Assembly (NCBI GenBank): GCA_022747635.1
Contig: JAKTNV010000003.1
Coordinates: forward strand, 14,254,911 to 14,318,910
DNA length: 64,000 nt
From: Hetaerina americana
Taxonomy: Eukaryota > Arthropoda > Insecta > Odonata > Calopterygidae
Reading direction: 5' to 3'
Position numbers and translations under genes: made by a program. This document shows, piece by piece, positions 47,045-58,580 of the stretch (position 1 is the stretch's first letter; the number at the start of each line of letters is the position of its first letter). The notes beneath the pieces are model-generated. The model searched no databases. It saw nothing but the letters and a program-made list of their open reading frames with translations, and was not told the DNA's origin.

Positions 47045-47459
47045 CCACCACCAGGCCAGCCGCCACTTGGGTCGCTTCCGTCCCCAGAGACGATGTCCAT
47101 CGCATCCGGCCCGGCGAGGATCGCAGGTGGGCGACACCAAGGGTGTCGGTTCGGTAAGTTCGTTGCGGAACGGCGAGGAAAGGGGTCGGGGGCCGGAAGA
47201 AAAGGGGAATGCAAGGGGTCAGTCACAATTTGGGCCGCTCCATCCTCCAGAGAAGAGGTCGGGCAGCAATGCTTTAGGAAGAGTTGACTCGACACATCGA
47301 GCCGCTCGATGAAAACCCTCAACGCATAATTAGCAAAACAAAATATCGTACAACTCTGCATAGTAACCAAATTAGGAGCGATAAGTGCCACCAAACTTCA
47401 GTAAGGCTTTCGGGTCTTACGACGGGATCGCATATGCTATTTGATATTGCCAGTAAGCC
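47045..47459. other. Small GC-rich patch and flank
   Basis: 47050-47290 is GC-rich and CpG-containing, with overlapping ORFs on both strands (47029-47394 minus, 47067-47312 plus). No domain is recognised. Confidence 0.35.
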
Positions 47460-47664
47460 AAGGTGTTCCAAGCATTGCTAAGGGATATGGAACGTCAATG
47501 CGATTGGTATGGGATCAGAATCATGGTAAACAAAACAAAGTTTATGCAGTTTACGAGAATGAGGAAAGCTAAGTTAAACACTAAAAAAGGAACCCATAAA
47601 CTGGAGCAGTTGGAAAAGTTTACCAATCTCGGAAAGATTGTAGACCAAAATGGTCAAATCATTA
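47460..47664 (+). mobile_element. Reverse-transcriptase fragment of a non-LTR element
   Basis: The plus ORF at 47463-47678 encodes a segment that fits the end of a reverse-transcriptase palm: a W-x-G-I-x-I-x-V-N-x-x-K-T-K pattern, the usual KINTKKTK motif downstream of the FADD box, then LEKFTNLGKIVDQNGQ, matching the F-K-Y-L-G-x-x-I-x-x-D-G motif. The catalytic box itself is missing. It is probably N1, but this part is not represented in other copies here. The fragment is cut off where the minus-strand N1 copy begins. Confidence 0.7.
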
Positions 47665-48257
47665 TTATTATAAGGTAATCTACCGGTTAAGGTAGGTTTA
47701 TGGAAGGACACAACCACCAAATAAATATTTTGTGACTCCTAACAAAACACAATCCAGCAACCTTCTCTGCATCAGGTCCCTCTTCATCTCTGTGTACTTC
47801 CTACCTCCCTTCATCCCGTCCAACATCCCTATCCTGTTCCTGCCCTTCCCTCGTTTGCCTAATATTCTCCCCTTTATCACAGTCTTCAACATCCCACTGC
47901 CGGTCAATAACCCCTTCATCCACTTTTCCTGCCTCCATAGTATTTCTGCAAACAAACCCCTCTCTTCGCCCACCATACCAAGTACCGTTTGTTTTCTTCT
48001 CTGTCCATTTCACCTTCTCCATTCTTCTTCACACCCAATTTCAAAAGCCTCCAATCTACGTCTATCCTCCTGCTTCAGTGACCACGTTTCCGTGCTGTAC
48101 ATAACTACGCTCCATATCAAAGTTTTAACAAGTCTTGCCTTAACATACTTACTCAACGTCCCTGTCATCAGCTTCCTCCTCCTTGTGAAATACTCTTTTT
48201 CTGGCGCAATTCTTCCCCTTCCGTCCCTACTACTTTGACCGTGTTGGCCCATGAGCA
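47664..48257 (-). mobile_element. N1 non-LTR retrotransposon, 3' fragment copy B
   Basis: Closely similar, base by base, to copy A (11926-12600): the same 3' stem-loop (47677-47698), ATTATTATTA tail complement, ACAACCACCAAATAAATATT segment, and the C-terminal coding region in the same order (TRRRKLMTG, LVKTLIWSVVMYSTETWSLKQED, RRLEAF, a KVKWTE segment, GKRGKGRNRIGMLDGMKGGR). Small deletions shift the frame. Its tail lies directly against the plus-strand reverse-transcriptase fragment, so it probably inserted into it. Confidence 0.85.
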
Positions 48258-48334
48258 TTATTGTTATTGGCTATATAACGACGGTTAGGGTAGCTTTTCG
48301 ATGGGCACAGACAACACAACGGTACAATGAAAAC

Positions 48335-48722
48335 TGCCTTGCTTCTCAGCACAAACTGACAAACAAGAGGAATTGCATTAGGCAAAGAACTTTCACAAGG
48401 AAGAAGGAATTTATGACAGGGCCGTTGAGTAAGATTGTTGAGAAAAGGCTCATTAAAACTTTGATATAGAGCGTTGTTTTGTACGGTGTGGAAACGTGAT
48501 CATTGAAGAAAGATGACAGGCATGGATTTGAAGCTTTTGAAATGTAGGGGTAGAGAAGGATGGAATAGGTGAATTAGACAGAAAGGAAAACAAAAGAGGA
48601 AGTGCTGGGTATGATGGGCGAGGAAAGGGGATTGTTGAGAGAAATCAAAAAGAGGCAGGAAAGATGAATGCAGAGGGTTTTGGTTGGCGATGGCATCCAA
48701 AACCTACCTTATCCGGTAGATT
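48335..48722 (+). mobile_element. N1 non-LTR retrotransposon, 3' fragment, head-to-head with copy B
   Basis: The plus strand carries GGAATTTATGACAGGGCCG, TTGAGTAAGATTGTTGAGAA, AACTTTGATATAGAGCG, GGTGTGGAAACGTGATCATT, AGAATTAGACAG-like and TGATGGGCGAGGAAAGGGG segments in N1 order, ending in the stem-loop at 48701-48722 and a TTAATAATAAC tail. A segment before the end is deleted (after GCAGAGGGTTTTGG). Together with copy B it makes a large imperfect inverted repeat. Confidence 0.8.
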
Positions 48723-48775
48723 ATCGTTAATAATAACGTTCAAAAGCTAGCATTTTAAAAAAAATGTCTATATAA

Positions 48776-48826
48776 TTATCGGTATTCTACCGTTTGCGGT
48801 AGATTCGGATGTACACGCACAATACG
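48776..48826 (-). mobile_element. N1 3' tip, short fragment
   Basis: The minus-strand stem-loop (48784-48805, arms ATTCTACC and GGTAGATT) is followed by a GGATGTACACGC stretch corresponding to the GTCCATCC motif in complement. Only the last 50 bases are kept. Confidence 0.55.
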
Positions 48827-50727
48827 ACGGCACAAAGATCTACGTCGTGTCAACCAAAGTTACATTCGAAATTGAAACCAACAGTCGAAAAAAGAAAAAT
48901 ACATATTTTTTGCCCGCCATTTTTCTATTACCTACGACACAATTTTCATTATTTTTAAGAGCCTTGATGCTTAAATTCCAAAAATGAATTTAGATGAAAT
49001 AGCGCTTAACTTAATGGCAAAAGTGCAAACACGCTAACACTGGTTGGGATAAAAGGGGGACGGAGGAAATTTAATCGAAAAATCCCTTCAGTTTTGGGGA
49101 AGAGGAAACAGCCACGGTCCAACCAGACAGTGGATTGCAATTCTTTTTTCCTACTCGCCTTCTAAGTTATTCAAAATGTATGCAAGAATATGAAAAATGA
49201 ATTTTCATTATAAAGTTCCACATAGCTACTTCACTGGTGCCACTAAATGCCAATTACTAAATACGAGCAAGGCATATTTTACACTACATAAAGATAGAAT
49301 ACACCCAAGATGCGGCTGGAGAGTGGAGGTGATAAAAAAAGGCAACATGCGATTCCACTTACTTGCAACGGGTAGAATAGAATCATATTCCAGGGATTAC
49401 AAAAAATCGTCATATTAATCATAGAGCAGGTCTTATAAGATAAGCTTGAAATGCTAACACAAATACTGGAAATTGCAAATCGTGTAAATTGTTAATGTTT
49501 CAGGTCTATCTATCTATTGTTTATACGGATCCCTTTCCTCGAAATGACGGTTTTGCATATTCCCATCGCACAGTGATAATCTATCTCTTCATGTATCGCA
49601 TCCGGTGCCAACAGAGAGTTCTGGTGATTTAGAAAATGACATTATTTATGTCGACCGAACAACAAATATGGCTATACATGTAATGCTATGAGCAATAATA
49701 TTCGAAATTTATGTCTTCATATTAACCAAAGATCATGCAGAAATCATCGTAGACCTGTATGACTAGTAAATAAGCGTTTTATTCTACGTAAAGAAAATAT
49801 CACCCAACCTTCTCCTCGCTAATTGGATAATACGTATATTGACAGCAAAATGGAAATGTGCCAAAGCAAGGTCCACTGCCAGGTTCATCGCTGGTATAGA
49901 ACTACTACGTGACTATGGAGGATCCCATTTTCAAATATATGTATATTAGCAAACGCTATGTCATAGAGCAAAGAAATTACTAAACGAGCACCACTATGAA
50001 TAGCTCTATGCAGATTTAGAAGAATGTGAACATGAGCAGAACGTTTAAAGACACGAAATACAAAAGGAAACTACCTACGATCTACTACAGACTTGCCATA
50101 TTCTTTATAATTATAACTGTTGGCAACAACCTCACCGTTTACTTGAGGTAAAATTTCGACACCTCTCCAACTTAAGAAGTGTTATGAATTGGCGTCTGGT
50201 TATAGTCTGTGGGAAAGTAGACAGGTTTGACTTAGGGTGACGGAATGAACTCGATTCGTAATTTATAATTGAGACGAACATATATACTTCACACATTCAG
50301 GCTTTACTTCGTAGAATTATTTGATGTCCATATTCAATGAGTTTGTGATTTTCCACAAACATCTGAGACCAACATGTTCACTAAACTAAAAGGTGAGAAA
50401 TCTGCCGACCGCGAAGATAGTTCCTCTTGAATGAAGTCGAATCCTCTTCGAGGTATTTCACTATGATAAATATCGATATTATTGATATGGTTTATAAAAA
50501 AAACTGCCATGACTCCAAAAACAACCATTTTCACTTATATATTAACATGAGTATAAGTTTCATTCAATACCATAAGAAGACTACACATTACAATCACCTA
50601 GTGGCTCCAGGCCATCGCAAACGATTCGCCTCGACATCTAACATCAACCACACAACTCTTCCACGCCTGCAAGATACGTCTGGAAGTCACTTCAGTCCTT
50701 GGAATCCTCCTAAGTCCTTACGCGACG
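48827..50727. other. AT-rich sequence, nothing recognised
   Basis: Nearly 2 kb with only short ORFs (for example 49197-49418) and no recognisable element. Confidence 0.5.
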
Positions 50728-50780
50728 GTGGTAACGTACCCTTGCGGCAACCCAACGGTAGCGGGTTCGAACTCCATCTC
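50728..50780 (+). repeat. Possible tRNA-like SINE head
   Basis: GGTGGTAACGTACCC followed 20 bases later by GCGGGTTCGAACTCC (50761-50775) gives A-box-like and B-box sites at SINE spacing. No body shared with SINE-A, B or C is seen. Confidence 0.35.
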
Positions 50781-50929
50781 GAAGACATACTAATTTTCCT
50801 ATGATTACTTGGGTTTCGCGTGAGTCATCCGTCGCTTTCGGAGAACCTTGGGAAGCAGAAAATCTCAAAATACTCCCAAAATTTTCCTTTTCTAGAAATA
50901 TTATTTGATCACTTTCGAGTGCATACACG

Positions 50930-52100
50930 ACTCCCCTCACGCTCCATCACCCTCAAAAGCCGCCTCTCTGGCTCCATCTCTCTCCCTCTCTCTCTCTCTC
51001 CGCCCCTTGAAACCTCTTGGCATTCCGACAATAAAAGCCGGGTTTGGCAACTCCAGACCGTGCTATCTCTTGGGCCCACGCTCGGAAGACGGAACGTCGG
51101 GGGATCAGGTAGGCACGTACCTCTACATAAGAGGAGTTTCGCGGAGACGTTTCGGGATGGAAGAGGTCTCCCGAGGAGGTGGGAGGAGGACCGTTGTGGG
51201 GAAAGAAACACAAAAAGAGACGCGGACGTAGGGAGGAGAAAGTAAAAAAAAGAAAGAGAGAAAGATTGGGAAAAATCGTCGGGTTGCTAGGTGGTTGTGG
51301 GACGGCCGAAGGTATATAGGGGAGGCGAGAAGAAGGAAGAGAAAGACCGAATGGGTAAGACGAGAACACCCTCCCTACCTTCCTTCCGCCCACGAGGTTC
51401 CCGGGAGTGCGACCTCCGGGACGGAGCGGGGGGAGGAGGGACGAGGGAGAGGAGAGGGCAAGGCATCTCTTCCCGTGCATTACCAACCCCCCCACCAGCT
51501 CAATCCCTCCCTCTCATCCCACCTTTAACTTCGCACCGGTCGCATTATCCCTTTTATTTTTTTCGCCTCCCTTTTCATGGTAAAGCCACCCCCTCCCAAA
51601 GGCAACACCCATCGCCTCCCCCTCGCCACTCTCCCTCGCCAAGACCGCCGACCAAGGAAATAAAGAAAAGGACGAGAAAGTAAAATACGTCGGTTGGATA
51701 ATGGCCCCGGTCGTGTGTGTGTGTGTGTGTGTGCGCGAGTCGGCAGAGAGGGAGGTGTCTCCTCGTCCTCGAGTTCATTAAGGAGTCGAAGGGGGACGGG
51801 TGGGTGTGGGACGAAAGGACGGGCCGCTGGGGTGGGCTGCGGCGGACGGGGGAACTGACGTGGGTTGGGAGAGGAATGAATGGTCCTGGGCGAGGTGGGT
51901 CGGGGGAAAAGGCGCGGATGTGAGGAGGGAAAGGGAGTGATAAGAGGACGTTTGGAGGAGAAGGGAAAGGATTCGAGGGGTGTTTGGGAGGAGGAATGAG
52001 CTGAGGTGAGATAATGAATGGAGAGGTTGACGGAGTATGTGGAGGAGGAGGGAGTTCAAGAGGACGGCAGGCGTGGGTATGGACGAGCGGCTGTACCAAT
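50930..52100. repeat. Pyrimidine/purine-skewed block with CT and GT microsatellites
   Basis: A CT-rich run at 50965-51003, purine-rich sequence at 51140-51370, a C-rich run at 51485-51660, a GT microsatellite at 51712-51734 and purine-rich sequence at 51780-52060. Long overlapping ORFs in at least five frames (the longest 50953-51495 minus, 180 codons) are composition artefacts. Confidence 0.6.
51712..51734. repeat. (GT)n microsatellite
   Basis: About eleven perfect GT units. Confidence 0.95.
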
Positions 52101-54049
52101 TGTAACTACGTCCTCGTATTACTCCGACTGAGAGTCGCCAACTAAAATCCTGAACGCCTTTTCGATGGCGTTTTGGCACCTTACGTGCTTATTGTCGGCC
52201 GTTCAAGTTTGGCAGTTTATCTCTCGAAAGTCGTTTTTTATGGTATTTGTCAAGTCAGAAGTGCTTGATATATCGCATAAGTGATTAATATCGTGCAAAT
52301 TCATGTTCATCTCAATGAAATGCCTTAGGGGCAAAAAAAAGCAATTAAAGTAGGAATATTGACGGTAGCACTAACAAATGTTGCCACGATCCTACCAGAT
52401 ATACTATAATAACTGCCTACTTTGTATGAATTACACTTTTACAAGTGTATTTTACTTATACTCACCGAATTGAGAAACTCAAGAGTATCGGTCATTTCAT
52501 TAATACTTTTAATTTTGCTCAGTTACAGAAGTACACTGATTATTCTCCATTCTCTAGACATAATGGAGTTATGTGAATAATTTACTTGTCTGCAATGCGA
52601 ATAAGGTACTTGTCTCTCTCCGAAACTCATAACACATGATATTTTTTTAAATAATTACTTCACATACTGGAATAAATTCTGTCCTTCTTAAAATAGGAAT
52701 ATATCGGCCTCCCTAAAAGTAAAGACGAATTACAGAGGAAAATGATGAACAGCCTTATTCACAGAAAAGGCCACCGAGGAAAATTTGGCGATGATAATTT
52801 GAAGGACTTCGAGCGGCCGAATATCTCCGATATGCAAGAAATAAATGCATTGCAAAACTTCATCTCTGCATCAAATCTTTGCATTTCATTTCATTAACGA
52901 ACATTTTAAACGATACCTTACGAACGAGGCGAACAATATTACGACCTGTCGTAAAAGTTCGTGGCTCGTTGAATATCCATTTTTATTAATACCATGTATT
53001 AATAACAATAGGTTTTAGAACGTGCGATGCATAAAAGATTTTTTTTCCTAACAAGTGGGAACGAAATATCATTCATCCTTTCCTGAGGCACGGTTACTGA
53101 TACATACAAGAGTTAAGTACGATGAGATTGAGTGGATAACGTAAATTAAGGAGTCCAAATAGCCCCCCCAACTGATATTAGCAAACATCAATATTGGTTT
53201 TCCATTCTGATTTATTTATAACTTCTAATTAAAAGTCATTTTCCCCCCATCCCACGTATGGATTTCAGAATGCAGGCGAAATAAAACAGAATCCATTTAT
53301 GATAGGCATTAAAAATGATGGTAGAAGATGAATTGAAAACAACTTATAAATGATCGTGATTTGGCAGATGGCTATAACGTTTTAGGAAACTACAACCATG
53401 AGAAATTCACGCGGGAGTCCGATGATTGCTACTGTTCAGTCCCAATACTGCTCATGATAATCAAATTAATGCTATGAAAATTGATTTATGAGAGAAAATT
53501 TATGATAATAAGGATATAAGTTCCTTCGACTTAAAAATACATTTTACAAGACCATCATAAAAATATGTATATTGAAAAGGGTTGACAATAGGTATTCCGG
53601 AGAAAAGGCATTTTTTTGGTATCAACCATCAACGATATTAGTGCTAATGGCAGATGGCTGATGCAAAGTATACACTTTCATTCGCACAAAACACATAACA
53701 AGAAAGGAAAATCAACAAATTATCCTAGGTTCTAAAGCTAACCAAGACACTCACGTCTGAAAATTCAAAAACAATATTTGCAGGATATATACAAATTTTT
53801 TTTCCGATATCATTCAGGCGTCAAATTTTATTGATTCAGGTGCCAAAAATATCACATGAGCACAGAAGGAACAAGATAAAATATTTTTGTTGCATTCGAA
53901 AATCACTTGGGGTTCCTCGGGAGAAAATCTACAATTGCAAACAAAATTCACAATCGGATTTACATATTTTGCAACGACACATCCACTGTGATGAAGACAA
54001 AAGGGTGAAGGGAGGTAATGTTTCTATTCTGGGGGGATAGAAACTGAGG
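52101..54049. other. AT-rich sequence, nothing recognised
   Basis: Almost no ORFs in nearly 2 kb. A small hairpin (TACACTTTTACAAGTGTA, near 52433-52450) is the only structure noticed. Confidence 0.5.
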
Positions 54050-54790
54050 ATTGGACGTAAGAAAACGGTAGAGAATAGGGCGCACGAGAGGGATCGGCTA
54101 GGACGAAGGTGCGTACGCCGTTGTGTGCGCACGCGAAGAAGACAGGAGAAAGGACGATGCCATAGCTCAGGGGATGGCCCCCGCGTCCTCCCTCCCATAA
54201 GAGACTTCTCTGGCTCTCCTATTTTCCAGCAATTTCTCAGCTTATTCCTACACTCTGCCTTCCCGATCCCTCTCCACGTACCGGCGGGAAAACAGCGTGC
54301 ACACGATGCAGGTACGCGTACATAGAGGCTCGAATGTGGGCAAGGCGCTCCCCTCGAACCCCAAGAGGCGCGGACGGACTATTCAAAGGGGCCTGAGGGG
54401 AGGCGGTTGCCGGATGAGTACGAGCGGGGGATTAGTTATACGGCGCGACGCTGCCGCGGGTGGATGGGATGGGTTAATGGAGGCCGAGGATAAGACGGGG
54501 GACAGGGTAAAAGAAGAATGGCGGTTATCCCTTCGGCACGAAGGCTCACGCCCTTGATGAGAGTGAGATAGGTTATGCTGAAAAAGAATGAATTCCGTGT
54601 AACAAACTTACGTGGGAGGAGGATTGAGGGTTGGTATCGGGGGGATGGGGTGAGGGCGAGTAGTCGGAGGGGGGAGGAAGCCTCTCGGGAAGGGAAGCGT
54701 CTTAACTAAGCGCCCCGCGAGCCTCCGGGATGTTCTGCCGGGGGAGAGTCGAAGAGCTCGCTTGTTTCTGACCGACCGCGAGATTTTTAT
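54050..54790. other. GC/CpG-rich block
   Basis: CpG-rich with a donor-like GCAGGTACGC at about 54307-54316. Overlapping ORFs have no domain that I recognise. A candidate regulatory region or first exon, not proven. Confidence 0.35.
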
Positions 54791-55167
54791 CATGCGAGCG
54801 GCGAGATAACCAAGTATGACAACGTGTTCGCTCGACAGGCGAAACGGACCGACTTGGGATTGTTCAAATCCGCCGACAAGCACATTGGAAATGGTTCAAT
54901 CCCGTTCCACGAGTAGCCTTCCGTCCGCAGGAAAAGATCTATTTCATGAAAAAGCAAAGTCACGCAATTAACTACGCATGAGCATTGAACAATTCTATCG
55001 AGACCGCATCGAAGTTTACAACACCTATCTCGATTTCTTTTAGGAGGAAGTGTGTTGGTGTTACATTTAAAAGACCTTAACGATGCCACCGTAACGGATT
55101 TCGTATTTCATGCGGGAATGCCTACTTTTTTGTTTACATATCTTCCAAAAACACCATGATCATTAAT
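54791..55167. other. Mixed sequence, nothing recognised
   Basis: This flanks the 3' end of the reverse-transcriptase element. No clear target-site duplication is recognised. Confidence 0.4.
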
Positions 55168-56866
55168 TCTACATCTATATCTACTCAATACCCCGCAAGC
55201 CGCAGCAAGGGCGTGTGGCGGGGGGTGTTAGGACACCACCCGTAATTTAGAAAAGAAAGAGAAAAAAAAACCGCATGCAAAAACCACAAAATCATATATA
55301 AAAAAAAACTTGGCATAAATTCATGCATGAACACTTACACCCCACACACATGCAAACACTCAATCTACACCTTACATACACATGCACCTGAAAGTATACC
55401 TAACATCTCTATAGTGTTTAATTTTGTTCCGACTTGTAAATTCAACGTTTTTAATATTTCTAAAGTGACTTCAGTTTCTTACTATTATGATTTCTGATTG
55501 TTCGGGGAAAGAATGAGTATTTGTACCTATCTGTCCTGGAATCTATCTCCCTTAGTTTATCTTTGTGGTCTGATCTACCTAAGTAGTGTGGGGCCATTAT
55601 AATTCCTTCAGTGTCATAGTTAAACTCGTTTGTTCTGAACCTTCCTAAAAGTCTAAGCCTCGCTTGTTCTCTCCGCACTTCAAGTGGTTCCCAGCCTAAA
55701 TCCCCTAAGAGACCAGTCACACTTGTGTTCTTATCATAACAATTTTTAACGAATCTAGCGGATTTTCTCTGGACTTTATCTAATTCTTTTTGCCAAATTT
55801 TCTCCCACGGATCCCAAATACTTGCGGCATATTCCAAATGAGGTCTAACTAGAGCAAAATAACACCTCTCTTTAACTTTTTCATTACATTTCCCCACCAC
55901 CCGTTTAATGAAGCCAAGTTTCTTTAAAGCTGATCCGCATATTGTCCTGATATGTGCTCCCCATGAAAGGTGTGGTGTTAGAACAACCCCCAAATATTTA
56001 ACTTGATTTGCCGTAGTCAATACTGAACCCTCTATTTTGTAGTTTATATCCTGTTCCTCGCTTCCTTTATTCAAAAATTTCAAAACCGCGCATTTATCTA
56101 TATTAAGTGTTAATCCCCATTTATTGCACCATTCCGAGATATTGTCTAAGTCTCTAGAGAGTAGCTCGCGATCTATTTGGCTCCTTATTTCCCTGTATAT
56201 CACCGTGTCGTCAGCAAATAACCTTAGATTGCTACTAACGTATGTGCTTAAGTCATTTATGTATATTAAGAACAGAAGAGGCCCTATTACACTTTCCTGG
56301 GGGACGCCCGAAGTTATATCTCTATCGGTTGAGCACAACCCATCTATGACTACTACTTGTTTGCGGTTTGACAAGAAGTCTCTAATCCAATTAATTATTT
56401 TCTCATTGATCCCATAGTATTTAAGTTTATGTAACAATTTATTGTGTGGGACTTTGTCGAAGGCTTTTTTGAAATCCAGGAATACTGCATCGACTTGTGT
56501 GTTGTTTTCTCCCGATCTAAGTATATCGTGAATGAAGAGACCAAGTTGTGTTTCGCAAGATCTGCTTTTCCTAAATCCGTGCTGGTTGTGGATTAGTATT
56601 TTCCTACTATCAAGAAATCTGATAATGTTAGTGACAATAATGTGTTCCCATATTTTACAAGAGATCGATGTTAAAGAAATGGGTCGGTAATTGGTTGGTT
56701 TATCCCTATCGCCGCCTTTATAGATGGGAGTTATATGGGCTAGCTTCCAGTCGCGAGGCACTGAGCCTTCTTCTATCATTCAATTCATCAATAGATCAAA
56801 CAAATGCTGCAAGTCTTTGGTTAACGGGGCGAAGATGTAGGGAAGGCGCGGATTGAATCTTGCCTC
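55168..56866 (-). mobile_element. CR1/L2-like non-LTR retrotransposon, 5'-truncated
   Basis: The element comprises a reverse-transcriptase ORF (55460-56779), about 290 bases of 3'-UTR containing a conserved GGTGTTAGGACACCACC-like block, and a terminal run of imperfect ATGTAG units (55168-55186, seen as CTACATCTATATCTACT on plus). The frame stays alignable upstream of the ORF to about 56866, then ends in a TAA. The endonuclease and any ORF1 are absent, so the insertion is 5'-truncated, as is usual for such elements. The clade call rests on the reverse-transcriptase motifs and tail type. Confidence 0.85.
55460..56779 (-). CDS. Reverse transcriptase, 5'-truncated non-LTR ORF
   Basis: The 439-residue product has the reverse-transcriptase blocks in order: PIYKGGDRDKPTNYRPISLT (19-38), the N-x-QHGFRKSRSCETQL block (65-79), LDFKKAFDKVPH with catalytic Asp102, GVPQESVIGPLLFLIYINDL (158-177), FADD with catalytic Asp190 and Asp191, a KYLGVVL motif, then LVRPHLEYAASIWDPW and a C-terminal SFFPRTIRNHN, where such proteins usually read RTIRDWN. 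Glu162 replaces the normally invariant Gly of GVPQGS, which probably impairs activity. A TGA lies immediately upstream of the ATG at 56780-56782, yet the same frame continues with family-like residues, so this ATG is an artefact of an internal stop rather than the native start. The protein would copy the element's RNA at a nicked target in the nucleus. This copy is very likely dead. Confidence 0.9.
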   Translation of the reverse strand: MIEEGSVPRDWKLAHITPIYKGGDRDKPTNYRPISLTSISCKIWEHIIVTNIIRFLDSRKILIHNQHGFRKSRSCETQLGLFIHDILRSGENNTQVDAVFLDFKKAFDKVPHNKLLHKLKYYGINEKIINWIRDFLSNRKQVVVIDGLCSTDRDITSGVPQESVIGPLLFLIYINDLSTYVSSNLRLFADDTVIYREIRSQIDRELLSRDLDNISEWCNKWGLTLNIDKCAVLKFLNKGSEEQDINYKIEGSVLTTANQVKYLGVVLTPHLSWGAHIRTICGSALKKLGFIKRVVGKCNEKVKERCYFALVRPHLEYAASIWDPWEKIWQKELDKVQRKSARFVKNCYDKNTSVTGLLGDLGWEPLEVRREQARLRLLGRFRTNEFNYDTEGIIMAPHYLGRSDHKDKLREIDSRTDRYKYSFFPRTIRNHNSKKLKSL

Positions 56867-58284
56867 TTAAATATAATTTCGTTCAATTCTGCGTGTCGTT
56901 CGTCGTCTCACAAACTGTAATTTTCGAAGAATGATGAATAACAAAAATTCTGGGAAAATTGTTCAGATTTAAACTCATCCATGACTCGTGCCAAAACTTT
57001 TTCGGTAAGTTTTTCAAAAGTAAGCATTTCACTGTCCTGAGTACCACGCTTTAAGAAACAGTTTACATGAAAAGGAAAAATAATACTGACGAACATGATG
57101 AAGAACTAATGATACGACGACGTTCTCACAAACTTTGCCCGAATGAGATTTCCAGGAACTCAAATTAACTAGAATTTCCATGGCATGACAGCAAAATGAA
57201 CGATAAAACCCCAGCGAAAATATTAATAAACGCTTAAATATAGAACTACCTCTCTAGCATAAAGCTGGCTGGTGAGACATAGGGACGAAGTTACAACTCT
57301 CTCGAAAGTTTGGCGCACCAATTTAATGCTTTTAGGTCGCGAGACAAAAATTATTTGTTCTTTTAATCAGCCCAGTGCCAACCGCAGTGCTGTTTTTTTA
57401 AATCTGAAACGAAATCTCGTGGCATGGAAGAGGGTGGCAGGAGTTTTTAAGTGGAACCATTTACAACGGAACTTCTGCACCCTCCCTGACCTTAATTCAA
57501 CGCTTTTGAAATACAAATACTTTTGGCTGTCTTCGTATTGAAAAGCGGCAAAAAAACCCAAATTTTACCATTTGGTGTGCCGCGGCCGTCGGCAAACCAG
57601 GTCGTGATATGAGTAATAGCATTCCTCGTCCCGTGCTCCCCTCTCCTCACTTCGGATTCGATTCGAATCGAACATCGCCGCAAAGCGGCGAAAATAATAG
57701 CAGCGAGGTTGGCGGTAACATATACTCTCATATGAAAACAACCTCCTTCCCTATTGCCCATGAAAATAAATACGGAATTTCTTCAGGAGAATTTAATTGC
57801 CTCCGCGGAGTAAGGCCCCGACTAATTAATGCGCCGAGGTTCCAACGGCGAACGCAATTGGGATGACAGCCTGGATGCTAGCTCAAAAAAAAACGTTGGG
57901 AGAATCATTTGCATCCATTACGCTAAATATTGAACGAACGCGAAGCTCTTAACCAACTAAGATCGATTAGGCTCAGTAGCGCGGTGGCGGGTTGTTTAAA
58001 AAAACGACGGATTTTTTGGCCTATAAATCTGCTTCGATATTCGGTCGACGAAAAGGTTCAGGGTGCAAATGAAAATATCGAGGTATCGAAATGATTCGGT
58101 CGGCTATGAATATTAGTACACACACATAAATCAGTGTATTTATGGCAAAGAAAAGCCATAAGAGGTGCTAGCTATAGTAGAAAATTCTTTGAAATTGAAA
58201 CGATTAAGTTTGGGACTGTGCTTTTGAGGCATAAAATGAATTTTATACACTTAAAAACATCAAATAAAAATTGAGATAATTAAT
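56867..58284. other. Mixed to AT-rich sequence, nothing recognised
   Basis: Short ORFs at 57272-57866 overlap on both strands, without domains. Confidence 0.45.
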
Positions 58285-58580
58285 ATGATCTCTCACACCT
58301 ACATCCGCTCCCTTCATTCCACCAAACATGCCTATCCCATCCCTTCCCTCGTTTGCCCAACATTCTTCCCTCTATCACAGTCTTCAACATCCCATTGCCG
58401 ATTAAAACTCTGTATCCATGTTTCCTGCCTCCTTCTGACTTCTCCCAACAATCATTTCTCCTCCGCTACCACGCCTAGCACTTCCTCGTTTGTTTTCCTC
58501 TCTATCCACTTCATGTTTTCCATCATTCTCCACACCCATATTTCAAAAGCCTCCAACCCAACTAAAATCATGCGACAATG
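58285..58580 (-). mobile_element. N1 non-LTR retrotransposon fragment
   Basis: The complement reads as the KTVIEGR to WRRME region: plus text CCCTTCATTCCACCAAACAT, TCTATCACAGTCTTCAACAT, CTTCCTCGTTTGTTTTCCTC and TCAAAAGCCTCCAA matches copies A and B in order. Both ends are lost. The plus ORF (58285-58593) is a shadow. Confidence 0.75.

Noticed and set aside
50953..52179. Several ORFs of 130-180 codons on both strands
   Set aside because: They coincide with CT, GA, C-run and GT repeats. The products are dominated by Pro, Ser and Arg and overlap one another in most frames.
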